A stretch of 64,000 bases of DNA from Turnera subulata (GCA_028386065.3 JAKUCV010002824.1:1-64000); one strand, 5' to 3'; counted from the stretch's first letter, positions 13,301 to 25,309 are shown. A program made the numbers and translations. The notes: generated by a model not told the origin, from the letters alone.

Positions 13301-15615
13301 CAAATAAGCTTGTTAAAGTTTAGATGTCACATTAGGAAAGGAGATGTGTTCATACTTTCCTGTTCATGCCCCTTAGCACCATGAATGTCTCACCCAGAGA
13401 ATCAATTGTCTCCAGCGAGATTGACAGATTGCCATAAGTAACAGAGGTAGATGCCCGTTTATAACTGACTACAACATTGTAACCCAAAGCCAGCAGCCCG
13501 CCAAGGGTCATTTTTCCAACCTGTCTCAATATTGAATTATAAAACCATCAACAAATATCATATGGCAGCACAGATTTAGTATTTATCACAATATTTTACT
13601 CGTAAACTACAAATGCTACCAAAACCAACATGGAAGCCTCACCTCAAACTCAGCTTTTGGTCTGATAATGAAACTTTTGTCAACAATTCGTTGGTCTCCG
13701 AGTGAAAGATAATATCTAATACCAGATTGGCGCACCTTAATCCAATCATTTATCCGCGCTTCTTCACTTGCTGAAGGGGGCCTAAGGTACATCTCAATAA
13801 AACTGAAAGCATGACAACATGCAATCACAGTTAATTGCAATCAAAGCAAAGAAAAATCTGATGTTTTTCCTTATATTATTGTTGTGTTAACAGCAGCACA
13901 GGAATACTCACTTATCATTTCCAGCTACACTTCCTTGAATGGAAAAAGTAGAATGCAAATCCAGCACCTGTAATAATAGTTTCGCATTTAGATGATCAAA
14001 AAAATGCATCTAATACATTGTTACCAAAAACTCCAAACAGGCCCCTATCACATGCTACTTTTCTGTGCGTACCATAAGCAGATTTCTGTTTCATTAAACC
14101 AATAAGTTCTATTTGTCATGTACATCAAATAGTTTGAAGAATGAATGAGGAAGAAAGAATTCTTCCCAAATGCATACATATTGGAGGTACTAATTGGTAA
14201 TAAATAAGATATGTACAAACCTCGGTTCTGCATTTCAGCTTGTAGATTGCTTCTCTAAATGATGAGACAAAGCTGTTATTTATTCGAATCTGCAACATAA
14301 ATGCCCCAATCAAAAGACCAGCACAAAAACATGACACAACACTACAACATAGTACACAAACCTGTGCATGATGCAGGTCTGGTTCAATGTGTTTTCTGAA
14401 CAATGGAAAAATGCTGTCAATGAGAGAATCCAACGAACAAGAATCTCCGATGTCATATTGAACTTTGGAAAGAAGACTGAAATGAACTCCACCAACCTGA
14501 CACACCAACCAATGGAAAATTAAGCATTTGACAGAAATGAAAAACGTTGAAACTTTTCATAGCTTTGATGAAATCAAAGGCTAAAGTCATGAATGAAGCA
14601 TTAGACAATTTACCACAGCAACTCGAATGTCCAGCAACGAGCGCAATCTCGCATGCAGAGCATACGTTCCATCAACTATTACCTGAGGACAGGTCACAAG
14701 GACTTAACAGAAGCCGTAAATGATTAATCAAAGCATCTGTTAGCACTTTGCTGCACAGGCTTACCACTCCGGATGTAGAACTTTTTATCTGTTTAGAGCC
14801 AACACGCCTCTTTTGCTGGTAATCAAATATCGGTATAGTAGTATCCTCCCCCCTCGTCAAATCCTATTTCCAAACATAAACACAAAAATGCTCAACAAAT
14901 TGTTTCATGGACGCAGCACACCACATAAAGTAGGAGACAAGTGTAAAACAGCACACATTTCTAATAAGACGATCATATTTTTAAGCAAACAATTAGCACA
15001 AAAAAAACGAGTGTAATCATCAAAGCATCAAAAGTAGCAAATGCAGACCTCGAGATTTTGGACCAGAGCATCGAAATCAATGGAATCCAGAATATTTCCT
15101 TCATCAACTCCAACGCGATAGTTCTCCATGGATATAACAACACAACCGATCACAGAGGCTACCTTCTCTGCCAAGCTTCGCGGAGATCACCAAAAACAAA
15201 AAACGAGTTACAAAAAAAAAAAAAAAAAAAAGAATCAAAGGAGAGGAAGCAACACTGAAAAGAAGAGAGAAGCCGAATTTAACCTAGTCTTGCCGGAACC
15301 GCTGGGCCCGCCAATGCCAACGGTGACAAGTCCCTCTTTCTTCTCCCTCAGCTCCTGAATTGATTTCACTAACAAGTAATAACCGTGATCAAAAGTCTGC
15401 GGGGAAACCAAAACAAAACAGTAATTAGGTATAATTCAAAAATCAAAAACACACGCAACTTAAAAAGCTCAAAAGCGAGAGAAGAGTAGTAGTCGTATTA
15501 CCACATGGAGAGGGAGGGATTGAAGGATGGAAGAAGAGGAGGAAGAAGAAGGTTGTTGCTGGAAATAGTCGCGCCCTCCTTCTTGGAAGACTCGCTGCAC
15601 TACGTCGTCCTCCAT
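7317..15615 (-). CDS. Tandem uridine-kinase-like/CYTH-domain protein, membrane-anchored (26 exons)
   Basis: Exons, 5' to 3': 15615-15502, 15396-15284, 15175-15049, 14863-14765, 14682-14614, 14496-14362, 14289-14221, 13967-13912, 13802-13643, 13520-13356, 12582-12498, 12377-12144, 12026-11932, 11785-11743, 11627-11473, 10824-10714, 10208-10139, 10030-9887, 9769-9695, 9608-9432, 9313-9228, 8773-8719, 8162-8037, 7847-7734, 7600-7484, 7382-7317. All are bounded by AG/GT and all phases agree except at exon 17. The product is about 952 residues. Two copies of a P-loop kinase module (each GIGGPSGSGKTS, then DGTYALH or EGVYALH) are each followed by a CYTH-like module ending in SYLELILERK or SYLQIILERL. 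A short coiled coil and one membrane helix (WTFLMSALIGY) close the chain, ending QRKRH. Known relatives are plant TTM1/TTM2 (single module, tail-anchored triphosphate tunnel enzymes) and, from memory, AT2G01460 for the tandem form. Substrate is unknown. Exon 17 has one base too many (six T where five keep frame). Confidence 0.9.
8840..9130 (+). mobile_element. Possible retroelement RNase H fragment inside an intron
   Basis: In the intron between exons 21 and 22 of the kinase/CYTH gene, the opposite strand reads a short open stretch ending in DYTVAHTLAKAANT, which resembles the end of RNase H domains in plant LINEs and related elements. No boundaries or target duplication were found. Chance similarity is possible. 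Confidence 0.25.
11290..11415. repeat. Three-copy intronic tandem repeat (about 55 bp)
   Basis: CTCCCAAATAAGG followed by TCATCTCACCAAGTTTT, or a close variant, occurs three times in the intron between exons 15 and 16 of the kinase/CYTH gene. The copies differ by a few bases. Confidence 0.85.
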
Positions 15616-17756
15616 TTCTCTCTCGAAAATTCAAATTTCTTGTTGTTGTTAAATCGATTGTGACAAAAATAACTGAGGAGAAAGAGAAGAGAAGAGAATC
15701 GGAGTTTTTTTTTTGGTTTCGAGTAGGTAAGTACTGTAATTATTATCAGTTGTTAGTATGATTATTATTAAGTATTTTGATAAAGTTTGATTTGGGTGGC
15801 TTGGTTGGTGGTGGTAGTGGTGGCGATGAGCGTTTGCGTCTCCGTGTACGCTCCCGCTTGTTTTTCCTTCTCTTCTACACCTCTCTCTCTAACGCTTTGC
15901 TTTTCGGCTTTTTTTTTTTTTTTTTGCTTATTCTCTCCTCCTTTTTTTCTTTTCTTTATCCGTTGATAGAATCTTTGTTTAAGTTTGTTTTTTCCTTTAA
16001 TACTACTATACTTTAGGATGGTTAAGTAACGCATTTTATCTCTAACCACTATTTGTTTTTTTTTGCTAATGAACTTGGTACTTAACTTTTAAGAGCAGAA
16101 TATTTTTTTTGGGTACATCAGAATTACATAATAACTAAAAAAATCTTCATTATTATTTCTCAAAAAAAAAAAAAAAACAAGAAGAATATGTATTATTGTC
16201 GTTTTATTTGTCCGTGTTGCTTTAATATTTCTTTGAGTGGATATTTTTCTTTTTCCGGTTACGGTGCGGGAGGATTTATGTGACTGTGACTTTTATCCTT
16301 GTTTTATTGGAAAATGTTTCAGATGAGGGGGATCGTATTTTATAACGGGAGGCATTTTGATTGGTGTCCTCTTTTGAGATTTTTTTTTTTTCTTGAACGT
16401 ATCCACTTATGAACAATGACTAGTAATAAATATATTTCAAAGAGTGTTATAAAATTGAGTATAAATATAATATGAATACTATTTATAATATACCTCATGT
16501 TTATACATATATATGTTATATATGAAATATGAAAAACATAAAGCAACCCGAAAAGTTCCTCATCAATTTCTTCCTCCCTCCTTCTTCTTCTCCTTCCAAA
16601 TCCTTCCTTAAATTACATTCTTTTATAACACTCAAACTTTTTTCCTATGGTATTAGCGAACACAATTTCATGAGCGAATTTACCTGCCAATTGAAATGGA
16701 ATTGGAGAATCTGGAGTACAGGAAGTGTGTACTCTTAGTTCACAGGTGGCATGTTCTGATTGGTGGTTGAGTGTCCAAAAAAGAGGTAGGTCCACAAATC
16801 AGGCATTATTAGGATGGTCAGGTGGAGTTAGATCACCCAATTGACTTATTGGCCAGTGGTAACATTTCTTCGGATTTGCTTATGTGACAATTTTCTTCCT
16901 TCTAATGGCTGGAAGGGATATAACATCAGAGAAGATCAGGTGGACTAGAATGCTTGGTTTTACCATAGATTTCACATAAATGCCAGTTAGTTGTAACTTG
17001 TAACTTGCTTCACTCTTCTTGGATTTGGAATAAAATTAGCTTCACTTAGAAGGGTCTGCGCAAAAAAAAAAAAACTTCACTTAGAAGGGAGGTTAGGTTA
17101 TTTCTGAATCGGTTTAACTCATGCTGGAAGGTAATATTTACATGATTGCATTAACAGAGCATGGAACACAAAAGAATAATTTTTTTATTGTTGGACGATA
17201 GTGATGGTTTATTAAATCTGACAACAAACGACATTAATCCAACTAATTATAAAGAATAAAGATCATGAAATGGACAACAATTTGGGATTGTTCAGAATTT
17301 TTAAACCATAATATATGAAAACCTGCAAGTTACTCTGATAGAAGATCTGTGCACTGATGTCTATGTATAGCGTGCCCTGAAATCATTCAGTGTATCTGCT
17401 ACTACTATGTACTGTACTCCTACAATTGTCATATGCGAACAATTTCATCTGTTCTGAGCAGATGTATTGTTCAGCTTTCAATAACAGAGCATCATAAGAA
17501 ACAAGCTAGTGGCTGAAATGGGCGGTTGTGTTATTGTTTAGTGTCGAAAGGCAATGATCCTCTTAAATGCATCGTATGGGTAGTTGGAGTTGCAACTTGC
17601 TATGCTGTTTTTTCAGAAAACAAATTGGATGGATAAGTGAAGATTCCATCCAACAGAGAAACAAAGGGTAAGCAACCATGAAATTTGACGACATACAGCA
17701 TGGCTGCAAAGGTACTTGTCTGCTCATTAATTAGACTTCTCCTACACAAGGCACAA
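15616..17756. other. Upstream region of the kinase/CYTH gene; no further gene
   Basis: A purine-rich leader and a T-run precede the start codon at 15615. A CT-rich tract and T-runs lie in about 15850-15960. Beyond that the DNA is AT-rich with no supported reading frame. Promoter elements could not be placed with confidence. Confidence 0.4.
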
Positions 17757-18399
17757 TTTTTTTTTTGTCGAAAGGATAAATCATTCATATAACCAAACTT
17801 GGAGATAGAACTCCAAATAGAGTACACATCCAAACAATATTACATACCGATTGAAAATCTGCTACTAGCGGGGTAAGCCACATCCTACTAGTAGCAACTA
17901 GATAACGATACAAATACATACAAGTCCATAAAATAGAAAACATAGCAAGACATAGAGGATAATAAACATATATATCGCCTTCCAGGATGTTACAATGGAA
18001 TAGAACTCGATCAGAGGCGGTCTTCAAACTAAGGTAAGCAACCGATGCAAAAGGATATTTAAGCCTGATGATGCAGGTTTCTATCCCGAACACAATGTGT
18101 TTTAAAGAGTCACTCCCACATGACAGAGATGAAAACCATTCGAGTATAAACTTTTCCAAAACAACGTCCTGAGGCCTACTAGGGAGGAGCACACGCTCTG
18201 ACTCAACTGCCAGCCTTTGCAACCCTTGAATCCGGCTAACAATGGCGTTCCCTTTTATTTTTGGTTGGGCATCCTGATCCCAACTGAGTTGCAACAAAAA
18301 CTCATCCCTACTAGGCATGAAAGGACTCACAGGATTCACATGAATGTGACAAAAAAATGAAGATAAATCCGAGTCCCACAGGTTTATCCCCACACTCAA
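17757..18399 (-). mobile_element. Probable 3' part of a LINE-type retroposon with a 204-codon ORF
   Basis: On the minus strand an open frame (18399-17785) runs almost to a poly(A) tail (T-run at 17757-17766). The tail is preceded by TTTCGAC, nearly the same 3' end as the ORF1-only LINE at 26016 (TTTCGACC). The predicted protein matches no family I recognise and may be 3' untranslated sequence that happens to be open. No target duplication was found, so the 5' limit is uncertain. Confidence 0.4.
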
Positions 18400-18449
18400 C
18401 CACCATCACTCTGGTTCGGATGGGAGGATCATGCCCCCATCACTCTGGA

Positions 18450-18535
18450 TCATTCTTTTACATGAATACATTAACAAAACCCGAGCCCATAGTATTGGGA
18501 AATTGTATATATGTGTCAGGATATCACTGTGTAAG
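18450..18535 (+). repeat. 86-bp direct repeat, left copy
   Basis: Matches 25436-25521 over 86 bp with two mismatches (containing CGAGCCCATAGTATTGGG). The two copies enclose the copia element and its immediate flanks. Confidence 0.95.
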
Positions 18536-18834
18536 GGGTATTTGGGTGGCTCATTCACCCAAACAGGGTTTAAACAAAGTTGAAATGAAATAGTAAAAAG
18601 TGAGTTGATCGTTTCTATGGTCCATTTTGTATGGGGTATTTGGGTGGCTCATTCACCAGTCCAAAATCTTCTAAATATTCTTGAAGTCTTGAACAAACAT
18701 GATGCAAGAATATTGTAAGACTTTGTCTCCATGTGAGTTGATGGGTTGTTATGGTGTGACTGGTTGCTTGTAAGATGTTCAGCTTAGGTTATTGGTTAAA
18801 AAAGGCTCACCCCTGCCCCACAATGCGTAGATTT

Positions 18835-19323
18835 TGTTATAAAATTGGGGAAGATTTTCACTATTTGATGGAATAATACAAACTTGATCAAACTTGATCA
18901 TGGTAATAATACAACTTTGGTAATAATAATACACTTTTGATAATAATATGTAGAAGAGGATAATAAATTTAGATGGAGGGAGATTGGAAGAGAAGTGTAT
19001 GGAATGAGAAGAGAGTGAAGTTTATGGTGGGTTGTAAGTGTATGAAAGTGAAGGAATGAAGGGGTATTTATAGTTGGAAATGGGAGGATAAAAACAAATA
19101 AGTATGATTAATTTAAAAAGATAAAATCAAAGGGATGTTAGGTAAAGGAAGATGATATTAGGATTAGGACAAATGGAATTATGGAGGGTAATTAGCCAAA
19201 GAGATAATTCCAAGTAGAAGTTTGGTGTATGGGTAAAGTATTTACTAGGGGTAAATTCGGGTATGGTAAAAATGAGTTTTACTGGATGGTAACAATGACA
19301 TTCACCATAATTTATTTATAACA
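18835..19323 (-). repeat. Copia 3' LTR (489 bp)
   Basis: Same length and ends as 24821-25309, with roughly ten substitutions. It is the 3' LTR because the polypurine tract adjoins it on the interior side (reading minus strand). Confidence 0.93.
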
Positions 19324-20228
19324 CTCCCCCTTGAATGTCATTGCACCTTAGATAGAATACGCTTAGGAAGTACTGCCTCGTTAAAAATTTTACCCAAGAA
19401 AAACCCAGTGGGACAAAAACTTGGTGAAGGAAAAAAGAGTGCAGTGTGTATTCTACTCCCCCTGGTTTTGGCATCCCTTGATATCTCGAACCCTCCATAA
19501 ACCAATCCTCTTCATCAATTCTTCAAAAGTTGTAGTAGGAACTGATTTTGTAAATAAATCTGCCAGATGTCACTTGAATGATTCTTGATGTATCCTCCCT
19601 TCAATTGGGCAATGCAGCTAGCATTATCTTCATTAATCGTCGTCGGAACATCTTCCTCGCTAACTAATCCATATGAATCAAAGGGATGTTAGGTAAAGGA
19701 AGATGATATTAGGATTAGGACAAATGGAATTATGGAGGGTAATTAGCCAAAGAGATAATTCCAAGTAGAAGTTTGGTGTATGGGTAAAGTATTTACTAGG
19801 GGTAAATTCGGGTATGGTAAAAATGAGTTTTACTGGATGGTAACAATGACATTCACCATAATTTATTTATAACACTCCTCCTTGAATGTCATTGCACCTT
19901 AGATAGAATACGCTTAGGAAGTACTGCCTCGTTAAAAATTTTACCAAGAAAAACCCAGTGGGACAAAAACTTAGTGAAGGAAAAAAGAGTGCAGTGTGTA
20001 TTCTACTCCCCCTGATTTTGGCATCTCTTGATATCTCGAACCCTCCATAAACCAATCCTCTTCATCAATTCTTCAAAAGTTGTAGTAGGAACTGATTTTG
20101 TAAATAAATCTGCCAGATGTCACTTGAATGATTCTTGATGTATCCTCCCTTCAATTGGGCAATGCAGCTAGCATTATCTTCATTAATCGTCGTCGGAACA
20201 TCTTCCTCGCTAACTAATCCATATGAAT
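19125..20228 (-). repeat. 551-bp tandem duplication spanning LTR end and element interior
   Basis: 19125-19675 is repeated at 19676-20228 with a handful of differences (for example CTCCCCCTT against CTCCTCCTT). Each unit contains the last ~200 bp of the left LTR, the polypurine tract and the end of the RNase H region. AATC is shared at the breakpoints. Confidence 0.93.
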
Positions 20229-21179
20229 CTTGACTATGCTGCATCATCGATCTTAGCCAAGCACATTCTCGGCTAACTTCATCTATGAACACAATTTCTC
20301 CATTATTTGAAGAGGCAACAACGATACTTTGTTTTCTGGTCAGAATGATACTTGATGTATCTGCCTGTGCTTTATGTGGATCAAATAAAAGACCTACATC
20401 TACAAAACCAACTAGATGCACCTTGGCCTCACAAGGTTAAAATAATTCCATATACCAAGATAATAGAATATGTATTTGTATATTATATTCTAATATAAAT
20501 ACGTTAGAGCAAAATTATATTTTGCAAATAAATTTATAGCAAAAGCTTCAGGCTTTATGTTACTAGCAAGATAAATTGCATTTAGATGGGGTACTTCAGG
20601 ACTAATTTAATTCTTTATGAGATTTTTCATCATAGCGCGGCATTTGGAAGCTTCTCCAGGAGTTCCAATAATATTTAAATTACAAAAACACATATGAATT
20701 ATCAACATAAGCAAAAATAAATTCATGCACATACTTTATACTATGCACACGCAAATTGGTTTAAACCATCAATCTAACTTAATTTTGTATATTCACGGGA
20801 ATTAGTTGCTTCAAGCGACTTGAATCCTTCAGGGATTCTCTTATATACGTCATGATATATGGATCCATAGAAATATAGGCTGTAAGGGCATCTATTAGAT
20901 GCGTTTCTAATTTTTCATATTATGCCAGACTTATCAAAAATAATTGCATCCACCACAAGGAAGTATATCTCCTCACAATTAATATCAAGTCGTTTGGGTA
21001 AAACCTTGTGCGATAAGCCATGCTTTGAATTTCTCTATTATGATTTCCTTTTTGCACAAATACCCATTTTTCAATCGACTGGTTCTACACCATCTGGAGT
21101 ACGGACTACAGGTCCGAAAAATATCTTGCTTCACTTGCGAGTCTAACACAGCCTTAATCATGTTTCTCAATTTGACCAA
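20065..21179 (-). pseudogene. Copia polyprotein relic: RNase H and start of reverse transcriptase
   Basis: The minus strand reads FVDVGLLFDPHKAQADT, SRECAWLRSM and EDNASCIAQLKGGYI (RNase H, 20421-20065), then further upstream KNGYLCKKEI and AWLIAQGFTQ (reverse transcriptase start, about 21179-20985). These are typical of copia pol. Frames change repeatedly and stops intervene, so no functional polyprotein is made. Confidence 0.75.
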
Positions 21180-22542
21180 TCATTCTACGCCTACATTGAC
21201 CACTAGATATAGGTTCATGATCCTCATTTTATTTAGCGTTATATTATAAATAAAACAAATATTCCGTCGACGGTTATTTCACGTTGGTTCCATCACATTC
21301 CTGACACTGTAATTGAGATCTCATCATTTTCATTTATTTCAGATATCTGTGTTACTTCTGGAACTTTATCAATTGTGTCAGAAAAACTCTTGTGGAGGAC
21401 ATTTAATATGAACCTCTACTGGAGGCGATCTTTTCTAACTGGGGCCATCTTATCTCTTTTGCTCCTTTCTCTCTATCGAGAATTTTGTTTTCTTTTGGAA
21501 CCGAGTATATTCTATGCTTCTTGCATACTTTAGATTCATTTGCATACTATTCTTGTTCTTCTGGAACATTAATTTGAACAGGAGCATTTGCAGTTGGTAT
21601 ACAAGATTTGGTCACTTTATGTGTCTGGCACTTGCATATCAATTTTCCTGCAAATGGATCATCTTTTGAACTTCAGGTTCACACTAATTTGTTTGAGGAT
21701 CAACAACTGTATATTGATAATATATTTCAATAATATCTTGATCCAGCTGCTTACTTTCTCCCCTGATGTTGGGTAAACTCTATCGTCAAATTAACAAATC
21801 TCCAATCGTTACTCAATGGTTTCAATTACTTTGTCATTGATGGAGATTTTTATACCCAACATCTATTCCCAACCTTCTTTAAGGACCATCTTTCCTATAC
21901 TGTGGTGGAGCATTATATACTGTATAACCAACGGTCCGAATATGGGAGTTACTAGGTTCGTGACCATGAACCAATTAAATGGGGAGACCTTATGATAACT
22001 TATTGGCTTGATGCACACAAGTGTTGTTGCATATAAAATACCATTTTCTCAAACAGTAATATTTCATTAACAATGGTCCTGCAATCAATTATCAATATTC
22101 TCCCAAATCTATTTGGGTTTATTTCTAATGATATATATTATCCATTGAAGAAATATACCAGCATTATCTAGACATATAGTCTAATAACATAAGTAGGGAT
22201 ATGCACCCGCAAGTGGCTTAATCATTAAAATAAGTGCGCACAATGCCAACTTGCGTCACACAATAGACCATCTAGTCGATGCATCGTAAAAATTACCTAG
22301 ATGGTCAACACGGCGGATTTATTAGTCCGTGTACATGTCCCTGAATTATTTCCAAACTTGCTGGTGATTCTAGGCCAATCTCATCTTAGGAAGGTCGTAT
22401 AATTAATTTTACAGCAAACAAACACGTGGAAATTTATTGATATTAAAACTTCTGGTTTTTCAATGAATGACCAAATAAATTTCGTGCATCATTATTGACC
22501 TGGGATGGCCCATCCGGTCATGCCAAATAATAAGTCCATGTA

Positions 22543-22812
22543 CCAACTTCAAGTTGGTGCCAGCTTCAGGCTGCTATTTATGTGCCAGCTTCAGGCTGGA
22601 TATAATAACTTATGAAAATTATTTACCAGCTTCTGGCTGGTGCATAGAAGCTATAAATCACATATCTATCTGCCAACTTCTAGTTGGTCTCAGCTGCGGG
22701 CTGTGCAAATTGTGTATTTAAACACTTAAAATTGCTAGCTTCAGGCTAGTGCATTCCAGCTTCTGGCTGGATATGGTAAGTTTCAATTACTCAATTGCTA
22801 GCTTCAGGCTGC
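22543..22812. repeat. Array of imperfect palindromes in the copia interior
   Basis: About nine 14-15-bp units of the form CCAGC-TTCAG-GCTGG. Clear copies are at 22543, 22560, 22585, 22626, 22673, 22735, 22756 and 22798. Arms change together: CCAGC with GCTGG, CCAAC with GTTGG, CTAGC with GCTAG. Loops are TTCAG, TTCTG, TTCAA or TTCTA. The array lies just upstream (minus strand) of the GAG-pre-integrase relic. Confidence 0.9.
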
Positions 22813-23079
22813 AATATATGTGTCAATATTAGGCTTATTTCTGCCACTCATATCGGAAAAAATCAGAATTATTGAGCAATAATTAAAGTAGTGGCAAACT
22901 TTTCCAAAAACAAAACCTCGAAGATTGAAAAGCTTTGGAGTTTACTGACAAATAATGCGAAGTTTTTAATTACCGAAAAATCTTCTGGATCTTTTCGGAG
23001 ACAGAAAAAGAGTCCACATTTGAAAAGCTGACACCTAGCTGTCTAATGTCAGACTATAAGAAGGGGAGGCGGTTGAGAC

Positions 23080-23457
23080 AGGAAGATGCAGAAAACTCAA
23101 CAAGACAAGAAAAATACCTTCCCCAGCTACTGTTTTATTTGTTGAGGGTGCCTCTCTAGGAAGAAGGAATAGGTTAGCTTATAGCATGGTGAATGACCAG
23201 CAAGAGGAATTACCGAATGATCTGGCGAGAATTCCTCGTTTAGTGTTTGTTGATGAATTTATTCATCTAGGTTCTTTGTAACTCCTATGGAAGAAACATT
23301 CTTCCTAGAGGACCAAAGCAATCTAAGGGCTTCCTTTTATGGCTCGGCTAACTCTATTATGTTTTTCATATCTAATAGACTGCAGGAATTTCAGCTAGAG
23401 CCTTCATGTCAAATTTTAAATCAAAGCAGTTATTATCAGGTTTCCATGATGGCTCGG
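23080..23457 (+). pseudogene. Copy A of an unrecognised domain linked elsewhere to LINE-type endonuclease (truncated by gap)
   Basis: Reads in order SPATVLFVEGASLGRRNR, EELPNDLARIPRLVFVD, a one-base frameshift with a stop near 23277, then TPMEETFFLEDQSNLRASF and SANSIMFFISNRLQEF. It aligns over about 110 residues to copy B at 60205-61212 on the other strand, roughly 70% identical by eye. It interrupts the copia element in the opposite orientation and enters the assembly gap at the point where copy B continues into the endonuclease. Confidence 0.7.
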
Positions 23458-24408
23458 NNNNNNNNNNNNNNNNNNNNNNNNNNNNNNNNNNNNNNNNNNN
23501 NNNNNNNNNNNNNNNNNNNNNNNNNNNNNNNNNNNNNNNNNNNNNNNNNNNNNNNNNNNNNNNNNNNNNNNNNNNNNNNNNNNNNNNNNNNNNNNNNNNN
23601 NNNNNNNNNNNNNNNNNNNNNNNNNNNNNNNNNNNNNNNNNNNNNNNNNNNNNNNNNNNNNNNNNNNNNNNNNNNNNNNNNNNNNNNNNNNNNNNNNNNN
23701 NNNNNNNNNNNNNNNNNNNNNNNNNNNNNNNNNNNNNNNNNNNNNNNNNNNNNNNNNNNNNNNNNNNNNNNNNNNNNNNNNNNNNNNNNNNNNNNNNNNN
23801 NNNNNNNNNNNNNNNNNNNNNNNNNNNNNNNNNNNNNNNNNNNNNNNNNNNNNNNNNNNNNNNNNNNNNNNNNNNNNNNNNNNNNNNNNNNNNNNNNNNN
23901 NNNNNNNNNNNNNNNNNNNNNNNNNNNNNNNNNNNNNNNNNNNNNNNNNNNNNNNNNNNNNNNNNNNNNNNNNNNNNNNNNNNNNNNNNNNNNNNNNNNN
24001 NNNNNNNNNNNNNNNNNNNNNNNNNNNNNNNNNNNNNNNNNNNNNNNNNNNNNNNNNNNNNNNNNNNNNNNNNNNNNNNNNNNNNNNNNNNNNNNNNNNN
24101 NNNNNNNNNNNNNNNNNNNNNNNNNNNNNNNNNNNNNNNNNNNNNNNNNNNNNNNNNNNNNNNNNNNNNNNNNNNNNNNNNNNNNNNNNNNNNNNNNNNN
24201 NNNNNNNNNNNNNNNNNNNNNNNNNNNNNNNNNNNNNNNNNNNNNNNNNNNNNNNNNNNNNNNNNNNNNNNNNNNNNNNNNNNNNNNNNNNNNNNNNNNN
24301 NNNNNNNNNNNNNNNNNNNNNNNNNNNNNNNNNNNNNNNNNNNNNNNNNNNNNNNNNNNNNNNNNNNNNNNNNNNNNNNNNNNNNNNNNNNNNNNNNNNN
24401 NNNNNNNN
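23458..24408. other. Assembly gap (951 N)
   Basis: A run of N. Long open frames that cross it are artefacts. The missing DNA should hold the rest of the nested copy A and the 5' interior of the copia element. Confidence 0.99.
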
Positions 24409-24432
24409 GAAATTAAAGCGAGAATTAAATGC

Positions 24433-24555
24433 AATGGGCCTTGTACGAGCCCAATCAAAACGTAAATGAAAACGAGAAATTAAATATAATGGGCCTTTTC
24501 GTAGCCCAATAAATAACCGAAAATTAAAGGCAATGGGCCTTTTATGAGCCCATTT
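24433..24555. repeat. Three-copy palindromic repeat in the copia leader
   Basis: AATGGGCC, a short loop, and GAGCCCAAT or TAGCCCAAT or GAGCCCATT recur at about 24433, 24488 and 24532, each preceded by GAAATTAAA-like sequence. Arms TGGGC/GCCCA pair. TGGGCC also matches plant site II promoter motifs, which may or may not matter here. Confidence 0.85.
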
Positions 24556-24820
24556 GTAATTTAAATAAAAACATAAACATAAATTAAATACAAGCATAAT
24601 AATAGATGTAATATACACCTACTCGATAAATTTTTCGGCAATAATAATGGCATAATAATAAAGAATATATAATATATATATGCTTACTCGATAAATCTTT
24701 CAGCAATAATAATAGCATAATAATAAAGAATATATAACATGTATAGAAAGGATGAAAGTAGTAATAAGAAAAGTTTTAGAAATAAATACCTTAATAGAGT
24801 AGAGACTCGTGCTGATAACG

Positions 24821-25309
24821 TGTTATAAAATTGGGGAAGATTTTCACTATTTGATGGAATAATACAAACTTGATCAAACTTGATCATGGTAATAATACAA
24901 CTTTGGTAATAATAATACACTTTTGATAATAATATGTAGAAGATGATAATAAATTTAGATGGAGGGAGATTGGAAGAGAAGTGTATGGAATGAGAAGAGA
25001 GTGAAGTTTATGGTGGGTTGTAAGTGTATGAAAGTGAAGGAATGAAGGGGTATTTATAGTTGGAAATGGGAGAATAAAAATAAATAAGTATGATTAATTT
25101 AAAATGATAAAATCAAAGGGATGTTAGGTAAAGGAAGATGATATTAGGATTAGGACAAATGGAATTATGGAGGGTAATTAGCCAAAGAGATAATTCCAAG
25201 TAGAAGTTTGGTGTATGGATAAAGTGTTTATCGGGGGTAAATTCGGGTATGATAAAAATGAGTTTTACTGAATGGTAACAATGACATTCACCATAATTTA
25301 TTTATAACA
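24821..25309 (-). repeat. Copia 5' LTR (489 bp)
   Basis: Pairs with 18835-19323. The interior side carries CGTTATCAGCACGAG (minus strand), a primer-binding region common in plant copia elements, so this is the 5' LTR. Confidence 0.93.

Larger units (their letters stand above)
18835..25309 (-). mobile_element. Ty1/copia LTR retrotransposon, degenerate, with nested insertion and assembly gap
   Basis: Two 489-bp LTRs (18835-19323 and 24821-25309) are about 98% alike by eye and have inverted ends TGTTATAAA/TTTATAACA. The interior reads on the minus strand. Beside the right LTR is a probable primer-binding region CGTTATCAGCACGAG (about 24806-24820). Beside the left LTR is the polypurine tract AAGGGGGAG. 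Coding relics include a GAG-pre-integrase motif (HDRMGHPRSIMM, about 22465-22500), the start of the reverse transcriptase (AWLIAQGFTQ, near 20990) and RNase H (SRECAWLRSM, about 20240-20270), all broken by stops and shifts. The 5-bp flanks (GATTT left, TTTTT right) do not match. Confidence 0.9.

Noticed and set aside
23287..24618. Open frames of 336-400 codons on both strands
   Set aside because: They run through the N gap; translated X residues are not coding evidence. Only the real bases before 23458 were used.
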